Both the position numbers and the translations under genes were made by a program. This document shows, in pieces, positions 1 through 19,713 of a DNA stretch of 64,000 bases. The notes beneath the pieces are model-generated. The model ran no database searches. It was not told where the DNA came from and was given only the letters and a program-made list of their open reading frames with translations. The first letter of the stretch is position 1, and every line of letters starts with the position of its first letter. The stretch covers positions 62,001 through 126,000 of the forward strand of contig PS015203.1 of the NCBI GenBank assembly GCA_048213135.1. Direction: 5' to 3'. Source of the DNA: Reclinomonas americana ATCC 50394 (Eukaryota; Jakobida; Jakobea; Jakobida).

Positions 1-2741
<2,741 letters not shown>

Positions 2742-2860
2742 GATTGACGATCGATGGTGTGCAGGACCACTGGTGGACTTTTTCGTCGACAAACTGACGA
2801 GTGCGCGAGGTTCCCGCGCATTCTCCCTTTGCGTGTGTGACCAAGAGAGCGTGCCGTGGT

Positions 2861-5625
2861 ATGAGTCGACGCCGCCGACATCGTTGCGTGCGACGCTCGA
2901 ACGCAGATGAACGTCGCCGCGTGCGCTCATGCTCTCGTGTGTGCACAGGCAATGGAAGCGACGCAGACGACGATGAGGTGGGCGAGGAGGAGGAGGAGGA
3001 TTCAGTAGATGAGGAGTACATGACCGCGAGTGACTTGTCGTCTAGCGACGACGACGACGATGGTGGTGGCGACGATGAGCTGCGGATCCCGATCGAGAGA
3101 GACAGCGACGTCGAGGAGGACGACGATCAGGAGGAGGAGGAAGAAGCCGGTGTGAGTGCCATGGATGATGATGCAGATGCGGCGGGCAACTCCGCCGATG
3201 AGGTGTGGACCTGGCAGCACTCGGAGGCGTACGGATACGAGCTGGGGGGAATGGTGTTCGGACCGGTGCTGGGCGATGTGGGCGAGGAGACCGAGGACGT
3301 CGACGATGGCTTGTCGGTGGTGGCGGCGGATCATGGTCGAGATGATCCGCAAATGGCCCAACTGACGACGGCGTTGGAGGAGGGTTTGCGTGCGGTCAGA
3401 TCGCTCAAGTTGACGCCGGTGTCGCTGGCGGCGTTGCTGGATCGCGTGCGTCTACGCAAGGGCGACACGCCGACGGTGACGGCGGAGGAGGCGCAGGTGG
3501 TGGCCGCTGTTCGCGAGTGTGAAGTCGACAGGGAGGGTGGCCGATCAACGCTGCAACGCCTTGCGCCACCGCCGCTCACCTGCAGTCGCTTCTCGCTGGT
3601 GGAGATGTTCAGTCGTTTCCAGTTGTGCATGGGTATGGAGACCATGGTGGCACGTGCGGGCCTGCAGTGGGCCGAGTGCACACTGGCGGCGCTGTACCGT
3701 GGCACCGTGTTTCTGCGCAGAATGCTCAAACACCGCATCGTGGGCAAGTTCATCGTGGTACTCGGTGTGTACACTTGTCGCCAACGCGCCATTCGTCGTG
3801 ATAACTCACAGTCGTGTGGTGCGTGTCACACAGCACGGCCGTACGAGGCGCGACTGCGGAACCCGTCGGTGAAGAACGTCAAGTCGCTGCTCGACGAGTT
3901 CCGACCGACGCTGGATGTGGTCGACACCATGCTTGCCGACTGGTTCGACGTGGACCGAGCCACCGGCGGCAACACGGCTGTGCTCGACTCCATCTTCTCC
4001 GACGCGGTGGTGCAGCACTTGTTGCGCCGCTCCGCTGTCGTCTTGTACCACGTTGCGTTTTGTTTTTGCATCCATCTCTTCTGCCAGTGATTCGAAACGA
4101 GAATGGTAACCAAATCGTTGCAGCCCAAGTGTGTATCGGCTGCACGCTCGCTGCTGGCCATGGTCACTGTGCGTGCACTCCAGCTGGCCTACGCCAGTGC
4201 CGCAGAGCGCTGCAAGAGTGCAGCGGCAGGTTGGTCTTTTCTTGCACAAAGTGCAAACTGCAGATGGATTCTCTCAGTGTTTTTTCTTTCGCTGTTTGCA
4301 CAGTGGCACGTATCAACGATGCGGATGTGGCCGCGGCGCTGGCACGCATGGGCCACACGGTGTACACGGGCAGCAGCAAGGTGGCGGCGACCACCGCCAT
4401 CACGGCCACCAGCGCCCGCTTGCGGCGTCGCTTGCCGGAAATGGACCAGCGAGCTTTGGAGACCAGTTTTGTGCCGGCGACGGTGGTCAAGGATTTTTCG
4501 CTCTCCCCAGCCGCCGTCCGCATCGTGCGCGACATTGTGGAGGTGTGGAGAGATGCACTTTTCCGCTTTTTTGCAAGACCGTAATCGAACGACTGTGTTG
4601 ACAACCAACAGGATCAAGCCGTGGTACTGCTGGAGAATGCCAGTCGGTGGCGAGCCGCTCGCTTGTGTCACGCCTCGCTCGCCGATCCCCGAGCTCTCAT
4701 GCCTGAGTTGCGCTCGCACAAGTGACTCGATTTGTCTGTTGGGATCTCTGAACGCCTCTCGTGCAGTGACTTGTGGCTGGCAATGGAAGCCCTCAACACG
4801 AGTCGAGTCCGTTGCGTGTGGTGTTGCAATGGTTCTCTTTGCTTGACCTGGAATGCTCACGTGCTCTCTCGCTGTGTGCAGCTGGCTACCGCCTGGAGCT
4901 GGACGCATTGCAGAATGCACACACCGCAGTGTCGCAGCTGCTGGACTCCAACCCGACGAGCACCGATCTGTTGGCGCTGCTGCAAGTGCTCTCGGTGGTG
5001 CACTCGCACTCCATGATCTGGTTCCGCACGCATACCGAGCACGATCCACGTTGCGCCCGCCCCGCTCCTTCCCTCCCCTCCCCTTCCACCGCGTGTTCTG
5101 TCTCTGAGGGTGATATTTCCAGTTCGTCGGCGACCTCGCATGCCGCTGCCCGCCGATCCGACGCCATTCGACGACGCCGAGCACGAGGCGGCGCTGCAGG
5201 CCATCATGAAGCCTGGCTCGTCGTCGCGACATGCACTCAACGTGTCAGCCTTTCGCGAGTTTGCCGACCTGGCGCTGCACAGTTGCGTAATCGGTGGGCG
5301 ATCTGCCGACACGTGCACAGAGAAATGACCGAGATCGTGCGCGCAGATATTGCTCAGCCGCGGTCGGCCACCATCACCAAGCAGGCACTGAAGGAGTTGC
5401 ACGAGTACGTCGAGTATTTCATGGTTGACCTGCTGAGGTAAAATAATGCTTGTGCCCCGTGCCTGCAAGAAAGAAAGCAGCAATCTCACCGTGCACCTGC
5501 GCAGCAACGAGCAACGCGGTGCCGTCGCGCTTGCGGTGCGCGCCTCGAATTTCACCGACACCTCCACGCTGTCGGTGACGGAGGAAGACATGATGGCCGC
5601 AGTGGCATGTTCAGCCTTTAGCTGA
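2861..5625 (+). CDS. Acidic N-terminus, helical protein with histone-fold-like C-terminus
   Basis: I do not recognise the family. The proposed start at 2861 (MSRRRRHRC) gives a short basic leader, then a long D/E-rich stretch (about 2960-3330), then mainly helical sequence spread over roughly eight exons. Visible introns include those ending at CAG 3811, 4313, 4611 and 4881, and one starting GTTGCG at 5050. The final two exons (about 5328-5625) read ATITKQALKELHEYVEYF and then NLTVHLRSNEQRGA, ending at TGA 5623-5625. The spacing of helices there, including LSVTEEDMMAAV, resembles a histone fold, which is an inference only. The acidic segment could suit a chromatin-associated protein. The gene diverges from the BTB-SPRY gene and converges with the next gene 150 bp downstream. 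Confidence 0.55.
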
Positions 5626-5776
5626 TCACCTCTATTTTTCCTTGTACAATTTTTCAATGATCAATCAAGTACACACACAACCGGGTGTGCCGCATCGTGT
5701 AGCCGACACGGCACGCCCACACATAACAAGCCACACCACACAGCACGACATCACGTCACCCGATGGAAGTGACGTC

Positions 5777-6438
5777 TCAGATCGCCGGACAGCGATACAA
5801 GTACGGCAGGTTCTGCACTTGATTCGGATCCCTTCGTGAGCGCACCATGGTCTCCTTTTCCGCATGCGTGACAATGACGGGTTCTGTGGGAAGAATAAGA
5901 CCCGCGACAAGATTCGATTCAAGGTCATCAAACACACACCCTTCTTGGCCAACTCCTCTCGTTCTCTCTCGAGGAAGTGTCCACCGCGCATCTTCAGCTG
6001 ATGCAGCGCCGTTGGCTCCGATGCCGTCACCTCCTACGACGGAAGAAAGAAAGGTGAGCACGAGCAACCAAGAGAGAGGCAAGTCAAAAAAAACACACAC
6101 ACCTTGACGGTCTCCTTCTTCGCTACTGCATCCACAATCGAGGCCACGGACGCCTTCGAGTGCACTTGTCGCATGGTCTATGGTAATCAATGGTGAGTGA
6201 GCTGGACACCAGCACGTCCGTATCGATGCCAGACACGACGCAACAGTTGACGACTGCAGCACTTGCTGCGCCAGCTCCTGCTTCGCACGATCTTGGTCCG
6301 CCTCACCACCCTCTCCAGCACTGTCTGTCGGTGCAGCTGGCTTGCGTGCTCGCCGGCCTGTTTGAAGGAAGAGAGTGTAAGGGAGGGGGCAAGGAATAGG
6401 AGAAGAGAGTAAAATGGGGACGGGAAGGGAGAGAAAAA

Positions 6439-6496
<58 letters not shown>

Positions 6497-8594
6497 GAGG
6501 AGGAGGAGAGTAGTAGTAGTAGTAGTAGGTAGGAGGTAAGGTAAGGTAAGGTAAAGGTAAAGGTAAAGTAAGTAAGTAGTAGTAGTAGTAGTAGTAAGTA
6601 NNNNNNNNNNNNNNNNNNNNNNNNNNNNNNNNNNNNNNNNNNNNNNNNNNNNNNNNNNNNNNNNNNNNNNNNNNNNNNNNNNNNNNNNNNNNNNNNNNNN
6701 NNNNNNNNNNNNNNNNNNNNNNNNNNNNNNNNGAGAGAGAGAGGGAGGGATGGAGATAATGATGAGTGGCAAGTGGGGAAAGAGTGAAAATAGAAGTATG
6801 ATATGACTGTAGAAACAGGAGCATGAAGAGGGCTGAGAGTCACAGACACGCAACGGACACGGCGAATCATGCGTGGTCCGCGTGTTCCGTCCTCCCTCAG
6901 TTCGCCCTCCACAATGTTGGCCTTGGTCTCCTCGTCCATCAGCTCCTCCTCGTCGCTGAGGGCCTCGTAGTACGATTCAAAATCATCGAAATCCTCAAAG
7001 CTGCGCGGAAGGAGAGTCAGCATCATCATCCTGCAACCAGACACTCCAGTAAAACCAACCCTTCCACTTGCTTCACGGCCTTCTCTGCTGCGTCCTTCTC
7101 CCCCGGCGCCAGCTCATCTACACGCTTGTGAATGGCATTGAGTGCCTCGCGCACCTCCAGATCGGCAATGACTGCGGTGGAGCACGTGAGGAAGGGGGTG
7201 CACGGACGGGAGAATGGGTGAGTGGAGAAGAGAGACGCAACACTTGTCGTAATCGAGGCCCTTGGCAAACTCCACCAAATCCTCCAGCTCCTCATCGTCC
7301 ATCTCCTCTGCTTCCTGAGGAGGGGAGCGCAACGTGAGCAAGAGCGGAAATGAATAGGTGAGTGTGAGAGACACACAAACCTTGGCAGTCATGGCCCACG
7401 CGGGCTTGTTATCCGACGACGACTTGGCGTTACGAATGGCGGCGACCGACGACGAGTACTCGGCCGGTTTGAGCACCGCTGCGACACCCACAATGAGCTC
7501 CCATGCTGCGGTAGCGGAAGACAAGGGCGAAGGCAACAACAACAAACGCACCACTGGCCGGCAGCTTCTTCTGCAACACCTCAATGACACCCGGATCGCC
7601 ACGAGCAATTCCCTGCCGAATCGCCGCCTGCGTCTCCTTCAGTTGCGATGCCTGCTCCTCACTACGATGCGCCTCCTCCAGCGCCTGCATCCTCTCCAAG
7701 TCCTTGAGCGCCGCCAGTTCCTTCAGGTACTTGCGATGCCGCATGTGAATGCTCTTGGTCTTCTTGTGCGCTGTGAGTGTGTGGAATAGAATAAGCGACA
7801 CGCGACACAAGAGGGAGGAGGAGAAGAACACGGAGAAGGAGAGGGGGAAGTACTACACGAACAAGATGAAGAAGACTGAGAAGAAGAACAACGAGAAGAG
7901 AAGCTGAGGAGGAGCAGAGGGGCAAGAGAGGGAGACGCAACACTTGAGCTCCTCACGCGCAATGCCATTCTCCTGCGCCGATTCTTGCGGAGGAGGTAAG
8001 CCCACTTGCCCGTGAACGACACCTCCCGGAACAAACGGAATGCTGCGCAAAATAGAAGCAAGCCACAAAGTCAGTCGGTGTACACAAGAGAGAGAAGAGA
8101 GAGATCAAGGCGACGGATAAGTTGACGCCTAAGTCGCTTTGTGTGACACCTAACTCGCTTCTTGCTCTCTCTCTCTCTCTCTCTCTCTCGTCGTCGTCTN
8201 NNNNNNNNNNNNNNNNNNNNNNNNNNNNNNNNNNNNNNNNNNNNTGTGTGTGTGTGTGCTTGTGTGTGTGATCTTCCTCTCTCCCTCTCTCCAGTGAGTC
8301 ACGCAACGCTACTTGGCCAACGGCGAACTTGCGAGCATGGTCCACTTGCGGTCGCGCACTCAACATCACACCGCGGAATTGCTCTGAGAGAACAAGAGAG
8401 AACAAGAGAGAAACAGAGAGAGATAAACGTCAGTCATGACACTCTCTCTCTCTCTCTCAAACACAGAGGAGAGACAGCACCATCTCGGCCTCCGCCTGCG
8501 CCACTTCCGCCTCCGCCTCCGCTGTAGTGTGCGCCAGCAGGTCGCTCAGAGATGAGAAGTTCTTGCATTCCTTCCTTTGCGCGTGCTCTTTCAA
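5777..8594 (-). CDS. Coiled-coil protein of unknown family, start not resolved
   Basis: About twelve exons on the minus strand, ending NLPYLYRCPAI with TGA at 5777-5779. Well-supported pieces are LKEHAQRKECKNFSSLSDLL (8480-8594), RPQVDHARKFAVGQVALRDS (about 8300-8385), IPFVPGGVVHGQVG (7945-8043), a strong coiled coil including YLKELAALKDLERMQALEEA (7559-7770), an acidic segment MDDEELEDLVEFAKGLDYDK (about 7240-7315), and FEDFDDFESYYEALSDEEEL (about 6890-7000). Two introns open with GTTGCG, near 7241 and 7941. No catalytic motif is visible. The first Met was not found, because the reading frame closes just upstream of 8594 and the 5' exon is missing or very short. A cytoskeletal or axonemal role is possible but unproven. 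Confidence 0.55.
6440..6599. repeat. (GA)n followed by GTA and GTAAG short repeats
   Basis: About 52 bases of (GA)n, then (GGA)n, (GTA)n and GTAAG-type repeats running into an assembly gap. It lies in an intron of the coiled-coil gene on the opposite strand. Confidence 0.9.
6601..6732. other. Assembly gap
   Basis: A run of N between (GTA)n and (GA)n repeats, inside an intron of the minus-strand coiled-coil gene. Confidence 0.95.
8200..8244. other. Assembly gap
   Basis: A short run of N between (CT)n/GTC repeats and (GT)n, inside an intron of the minus-strand coiled-coil gene. Confidence 0.95.
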
Positions 8595-8664
8595 CTGCAA
8601 TCACAATTGATTGGTTGGTATGGGCTGTGGAATCGCCCAACAGAGGCGTGTGTCGAGGTCGACG

Positions 8665-11600
8665 ATGAGCACGCGCAACTACAGCGCACTGTGAGTGAGA
8701 GAGTAGAGAGTGTGTGTGTGAGAGAGAGAGGGAGAGAGACACAAAGAACGAAAAGTGTGAGAAGAGAGAGATAAGTGTGTGAGGAAGTGAGAGAGAGAGA
8801 GAGAGAGAGAGTGTGTGTGTGTCTGTGTCTGTGTCTGTGTCTGTGAGAGAGAGAGAGAGAGCGATTTGCGAGTGAAGAGAGCGTTCAGGTGCGAAGAGTG
8901 CGATCGGTCACTGTTACTCTGTCATTGTCTCTCTCTCTCTGTGTGCGTCTCTCTCTCGTCGTCTTGCCTCTTCGCTCATGAGTGTGTATTCGATCGGCAG
9001 TTGTCTCTTGTCGCACTGATCGATGCTTATTTTGACTCCTCTGCTTAGGCACCTGACGAAGAAGCAGGTCAGTGCTGCTTCTACTGCGGTCGCTCATGTG
9101 CCCAGTGGTGGAGGAGGAGCAGTTGCGCGTGCGCCTCTGACTGTCAAAGTTGTCACCTTGGTTCACTCTAACTTCTGTGCTCAGTCTGCGAGGACCGTGT
9201 CGGCCGCACCGATGCCTTCACCGTCGTTTGCGGCGGCGCCTGCACGCGATCCGGAGGAGATGGAGCGACGGCTGAAGCAGATTCGACGGGAGAATCGCAT
9301 GCGCATGAAGAAGCAGGTGGAGCAGCAGCGGAAAGACGAGGAGGCGGCGGAGACGAAACGACAGGTGTGGCGCACAGGGTTGCTGACTGGATCGTTGGTG
9401 ATTGATGTTGAAAAGGGCTGTCTCGCAGCACATCCTCGAGGAACGACGACGCAAGTTGTTGGCGCAGCGTGAGGAGGCCAGGAAAGCTGTGCAGGCGGGG
9501 AATGCGACGAGCAATCTGGTGCTGTTGCGCATGCATCGGTTTCCGCACGAGACTGACGACGGTGGCGATGTGGCGGTGCCGGTAAGAGGTCGCTCGGCGA
9601 GTGATGACGGTTATGGTGATGATGATGATGGAGCGGCGTCGTTGGATGGGGCTGGCGTGGGGCCGAGCAGTGGGTCGGGACTGGCGGCGGCTCGGCAGAG
9701 ATTAGAGATGCGCAAGTCGCGCGAGTTGTTGGACTCGTTGGATCTGTCGTCGTCGCTCACCAACTCCATGTCGGAGTTCCTGGTGGCTGAGCGGCTAGCC
9801 GGGCAAATGACGCGCACGGCCGACAAGGAAGCGCTGTCGCTCAGTCCGAAGAACACGACGCCGTCACGGAATCGAAGTGGTATGTGGTGTGATGATGATT
9901 GTAGAGGGAAGGTTTTCTGATTAATTGTCGCCTGCTGCTGCAGTGTCACCGGCAGCTGGCCGTGCACGACAGGGAACCTTGGTGCCAGCCGTGGCACCGG
10001 GTCTGAGACCTCTGCTGGTGTTGGATCCCTCCAAGCGAGTGAGGTCTTTCTCATATGTCTGTGCGCGCGTTGATGTGCCTTATTGCTCATTCACTCGAGA
10101 CGTTTTGCAGGGATCCGAGTCGGCGCGTGCATTTTTCTGATACGGAAGATGACGATGACGATGACGACGATGATGATGAGGACAGTGACGATGGGGGAGG
10201 TGCTCGGGGTGTGCCACCACCTGTGCGTGCAGTGACACCCACCACGGGGGCCGATAGAAGAGGACGTGGCCCTGTACGGGGAGTTGGTGCTGTTGCTGCT
10301 GCTGGTGCTTCTGCTGCAAGTGGTGCAGAAGGGCCGCAAGGCAAGCCACCTCAGGGACGAAGTCGATTCGTTGCGCACTTGTCTGATCCGTCGCACGCGG
10401 AAATAGAGTCATTGCGCTGATGTGTGCTGTTTGTTGTGCAGGCGACTCTGTCTGTGGAGGAACGGAGATTACTGGCCAGCTTGGCGCGTCTGGATGCCAT
10501 GTTGGACACGAAACGAAGGACGGGTCTCATTGGTAGGCTGTTTCGCTGCGTTGTCGATCAAGTGTGTGTGCATTCTTACCGCCGCACTCGGGACAGCGTG
10601 TGTCACCGAAGCAGAAGCGGCGGCGGCAGCAGCGGCAGGTGATGAAGGCGATGGTGATGCAGAGCGACCGGCGGGTCCACGGAGGAGGCGACCTGTGGTT
10701 GTTGATGGCACCATTCGCCTCTTGCCTGTCACCGGTGGTACCGTGAGTGGTGCAAGTGCAGGTGGTCCGTCGGCGGCGACTGCCACGGCCACTCGACCGC
10801 TGGCGAAAAAGAAACGTGTGATTGCAGGACGAGGTAGATGTCGCAGCTTTTTTTGTCGTGTGCGAGACAAGTACCTGACGGAATATGCGCGTGCAGCGGT
10901 GTATGGTGGTGCCCCGGGAGCAGTGGCTGTTCCTGACGCTGTGGACGACGAACCGAGCAAGTACTCGCCCAAGATGGTTCCTCGCGACTGGATGCCGCAA
11001 GAGAAACCACGAGTTGTGGCAACACAACCGCCACCACCGCCGCCACCACCATCATTACCGCAGCCACAGGTTGTGGAACGGCACATGGAGCCACGCGAGA
11101 TGGCCGTGACGCCTCCCACACGGACGCGACAGGCCAATCAGGTGTTCGGAGCGCTGGCTGTGGTGTGCCTCTATTGTGAATGTTGTGTCAGCGGCGTGGC
11201 GTGTGTGAAGCTGATTGTCTGTGGCAGGACATGAAAATGGGAGTGGGGATGGGCACCTTGGGGGCGACCACGACAATGGTACAGTATCTATCATCCAGTC
11301 GGTCTCCCGATGTCGAGTGTACACAATTCTCAACTTGTTTTGTGTGCTCAGGAGCGAAGAGTTGGGGGCGGCACAAATGGATTGGCTATTGTGGTGTGTG
11401 TTGGCGATTGCATGCTTCACTTGCATCGACTTTGTCTCACTCTGGTTGTGCAGGATGAGAGGAGGGCGGCCGGTGCTGGAGTCACCATGGTGTGTGTTGA
11501 ACTGCGTGCTTGATTTGTGCGTGTGTCAGTGCTCACTCCATCGCGCAGGATGGGAGAAACGGAGGCGGAATGGGAGCGACGGCTGTGATGGTGAGTGACA

Positions 11601-12547
11601 GCTGCTGGGACTCTCTCTCTTCTGCGCAACCATTCCCGCCCACACAGTGCCTCGCAGACTCGACCACCATTACAATCACGACCACCCATGACTGGTGCAT
11701 TCACAGCAGGAGATGCTCCGGTTCGTATGATCTCTCTTTCCATCACAACAGTACCACAACTGATCCGACGGCCAGCAGTCGCAGGTGGTGTCGAGATCAG
11801 CACACGAAACATCAGTGCGTATGAACTGCGGAGATTGTTAATTAGCACTTTCCCGTGAGCTCATCGCGTGCCTCACACAGGTACGATCGAGAGATCCGTC
11901 GCCCCGCACAAAGTTGCAGGCGCCATCACCATCTGCGACCGTGACCAGTACAGTTGCGTCCGATTGCATGCCAGTATGTGAGTAACAGGATCTCACCCGG
12001 TGCATGCTAGGTTCCGACGCTGCCACCAGTCGGGCGTCCCACGTCGCGTGATCCGTCGCCGATGCAGCAACTGAGAGTTGTGTGGGGTGACGACATGATT
12101 GTGACGTGATTCCTTCGCTCACCCAGTGCGTGCAGCCCGTGGCGGAGCATTCACGTGCCGCCAATCCTCCCCGAGCACGGGAACCATCACCCTCGAACCA
12201 GCAGCGAGCGGCAGCGGTGCGTACAGGCCACATAGTTTCGTGAGTCCAGCAGGTGTGTGTGCTCATTGTAGGGGGTGCAGCCGTCCATGATTCCACGGCC
12301 ACTGCCGGTGCGCACCACCAGTTATGTGGTGAACCGACAGGCCGCGCCGCCGCGAATGCGCGTCCTCAGTGCCGAGAGTCAGCGACACGAAGCGTCACTG
12401 ACGGGCGGTGGTGGCGGAGCAGCACCGGCGGCGCCAGCTGCAGCACCGGCCCGATTGCGCGAGAGCTCCGACTCGCAAGTGTCGTCCGTGGAAGACGAAT
12501 CCGATCGCATCGTGCAGACCTCACACACCTACTTGTTATTCCAATGA
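8665..12547 (+). CDS. Coiled-coil and low-complexity protein, unknown function
   Basis: The start at 8665 (MSTRNYSAL) is chosen because it joins in frame through a small exon (HLTKKQ, about 9048-9066) to a basic coiled coil: RDPEEMERRLKQIRRENRMR, then HILEERRRKLLAQREEARKA (about 9210-9490). The rest is disordered. It has an S/D/G-rich part with EFLVAERLAGQMTRTADKE, an acidic run at about 10140-10190, a helical exon LSVEERRLLASLARLDAML (10442-10530), an alanine-rich part, and a polyproline run (11030-11055) after KYSPKMVPRDWMPQEKP. The end is SDRIVQTSHTYLLFQ at 12547. About a dozen introns are implied, and those between 11130 and 12270 are only roughly placed. No known domain is recognised. 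The start is only about 70 bp from the nearest supported exon of the divergent neighbour, so the two probably share a promoter region. Confidence 0.6.
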
Positions 12548-12708
12548 TACATATGTTACTTGTTACGAATGTGTGTTGTTCATCTTCATTTCGGCCCGGC
12601 GTGGGGGAAGGGCAGAGGGGCACTCACACCACCACCCCCCAACAAAAGCATATCGCGGCACTATACATACAATAACAGCAACAGAGAAGGAAAAATGGTG
12701 TGGAGCGC

Positions 12709-13931
12709 TCAGTCGTCCTGGCGCTTGTGAATCCACTTGGTGGTTTCCGACACAATGCCGGGATTGGAGAAGCCGGTGGGAATGCTTTGCGTGCCGCCAA
12801 AGTGCCGCTGATTGCTGGTGATGAAGCGGGTGGAGTCCGATCGACTGCCGTCCTTGATGCTGCGAAGGGGAGGCAAGGGTAAGGAAGGGGAAGGGGAAGG
12901 GAAAGGAAGGAGGGAAAAAGGGAAAGAATGAGTAAAATGATGAGTGACAGCGAAGGAAAAGTGAAGTGAGCGGGGAGAGAGAGAGGAGAGCAACTCTCAG
13001 GTGCAATGATTGTTAGTAAACTCAGTTTGCGAGGTGCTAAGGAGAAGAGAGAAGGGGTGAGCAAGTATGTACGGAGCAGAAAAACGATGAACAAATGCAT
13101 GAAAGACGAAAGCCACGGAGAGGAAGAAGGTGTGATGACCGAGAAGCGAGAGAGGGAGCAGAATGTACGCGACAAGGAGGAGGTGAACTTTCTGCTGCGG
13201 AGGACAGCGTGCAGAGTGAGCAACAGAGAGACGGAGACTGAGCCGCAATTGAGAGACGATGCAATGAAACAGAAGACTGCGAGGGCGGCAAGGACAGAAA
13301 ACGAAGTACGACAAGGAGACGCTGCTGCGGAGGACAGCGTGCACAGTGAGAAAGAGAGAGACTAAGACGATGAACAGAAGTACTGAATGACTGAGACGCT
13401 GCTGAGGACACAGTGAGATGGAAAGGCCTCGTGACGACGAGAGAGGAGACACGTCCCTTTCCTCGTTCCCTCTCTCTCTCTCTCTCGTCACNNNNNNNNN
13501 NNNNNNNNNNNNNNNNNNNNNNNNNNNNNNNNNNNNNNNNNNNNNNNNNNNNNNNNNNNNNNNNNNNNNNNNNNNNNNNNNNNNNNNNNNNNNNNNNNNN
13601 NNNNNNNNNNNNNNNNNNNNNNNNNNNNNNNNNNNNNNNNNNNNNNNNNNNNNNNNNNNNNNNNNNNNNNNNNNNNNNNNNNNNNNNNNNNNNNNNNNNN
13701 NNNNNNNNNNNNNNNNNNNNNNNNNNNNNNNNNNNNNNNNNNNNNNNNNNNNNNNNNNNNNNNNNNNNNNNNNNNNNNNNNNNNNNNNNNNNNNNNNNNN
13801 NNNNNNNNNNNNNNNNNNNNNNNNNNNNNNNNNNNNNNNNNNNNNNNNNNNNNNNNNNNNNNNNNNNNNNNNNNNNNNNNNNNNNNNNNNNNNNNNNNNN
13901 NNNNNNNNNNNNNNNNNNNNNNNNNNNNNNN

Positions 13932-13970
<39 letters not shown>

Positions 13971-14302
13971 CAAGCAATCACAGGCACTGACGCAATCGCA
14001 CACACACACAGAGATGCAGAGAGAGTGAAGAAAGGCACAATGAGCGCAACTCTTCTTGTTAGTGGTCTCCGACTCGAGCTTTGCAGTGGGCGTCACTGAA
14101 AGAGAGAGAGAGAAAGAGAGGCACGCGTGTTAATTAATCAATAATACAACACTCCTTCTCATTCTTCTCTCTCTTCTCTCTCTCTCTTTCTATTACGCTC
14201 ACCATGCTTGGGCACTGGGTGTGAGACCGCAAACACCTCGCCATTGCGACGAATCACTCCGCGAGAGCTCGTCGTTGTCTTGGAGGTCTCTGCCTTGCTC
14301 AT
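12709..14302 (-). CDS. Small basic protein, unknown function
   Basis: A short gene with at least three exons. Exon 1 starts at 14302 (MSKAETSKTTTSSRGVIRRN) and ends before GTGAGC. A second exon (about 14050-14100) reads VTPTAKLESETTNKK and stops at a GTTGCG donor. The last exon (12709-12860) reads DGSRSDSTRFITSNQRHFGG and FSNPGIVSETTKWIHKRQDD. The second and last exons do not join in phase, so another exon probably lies in or near the assembly gap of the large intron between them. The length and S/T/R-rich composition recall small microtubule-associated proteins, but I cannot assign a family. Confidence 0.5.
13492..13931. other. Assembly gap
   Basis: A run of N between (CT)n and (GA)n tracts, inside the large intron of the small minus-strand gene. 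An exon may be hidden here, because the flanking exons do not join in phase. Confidence 0.95.
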
Positions 14303-14735
14303 TCTTTCCACTGCACACACACACACACACACAGACAAGTAAGCACATGCGCACACACGCACTCACTCTCACTCACAACTCGTGCTGCACACCTTTCTCC
14401 GCGAGTTTATGAGTTGCGAAAAACGGCTGCTTCCGATTGGTTCACATGGAACGGTCAATTTCCTTCACTCTCAATGAGACGACTACTTTGTAAAGGCAAG
14501 ACGGAAGGAAGATGAAAATGGAGAAAAAAAGAGGAAGATATACAGAGAGAGCACGAGAGAAGACGGGTGCTTCTCTCTCTTTTGTGGGTTGGTTGTTGGT
14601 GGTTTGGACGGTGATCACTGATCGACTTCGCGCGTCACTCGTGATTGGCCCTGGTCTCGTCGGAAGGTCAGTGTCTCGGCTGGCGCCTCCACGCGACGCG
14701 TTCGTGGTGAGGTGGGTCGACCCTGCAGCACACGA
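14303..14735. other. Intergenic spacer
   Basis: The spacer lies between the start of the small basic-protein gene and the stop codon of the phosphatase gene. It holds a short (CA)n tract near 14313-14332 and otherwise no coding or RNA feature that I can support. Confidence 0.6.

Positions 14736-19713
<4,978 letters not shown>

Noticed and set aside
12709-14302. Assigning the small basic protein to a known microtubule inner protein family
   Set aside because: Only a loose resemblance in size and a TSNQ-type segment. No alignable motif could be defended.
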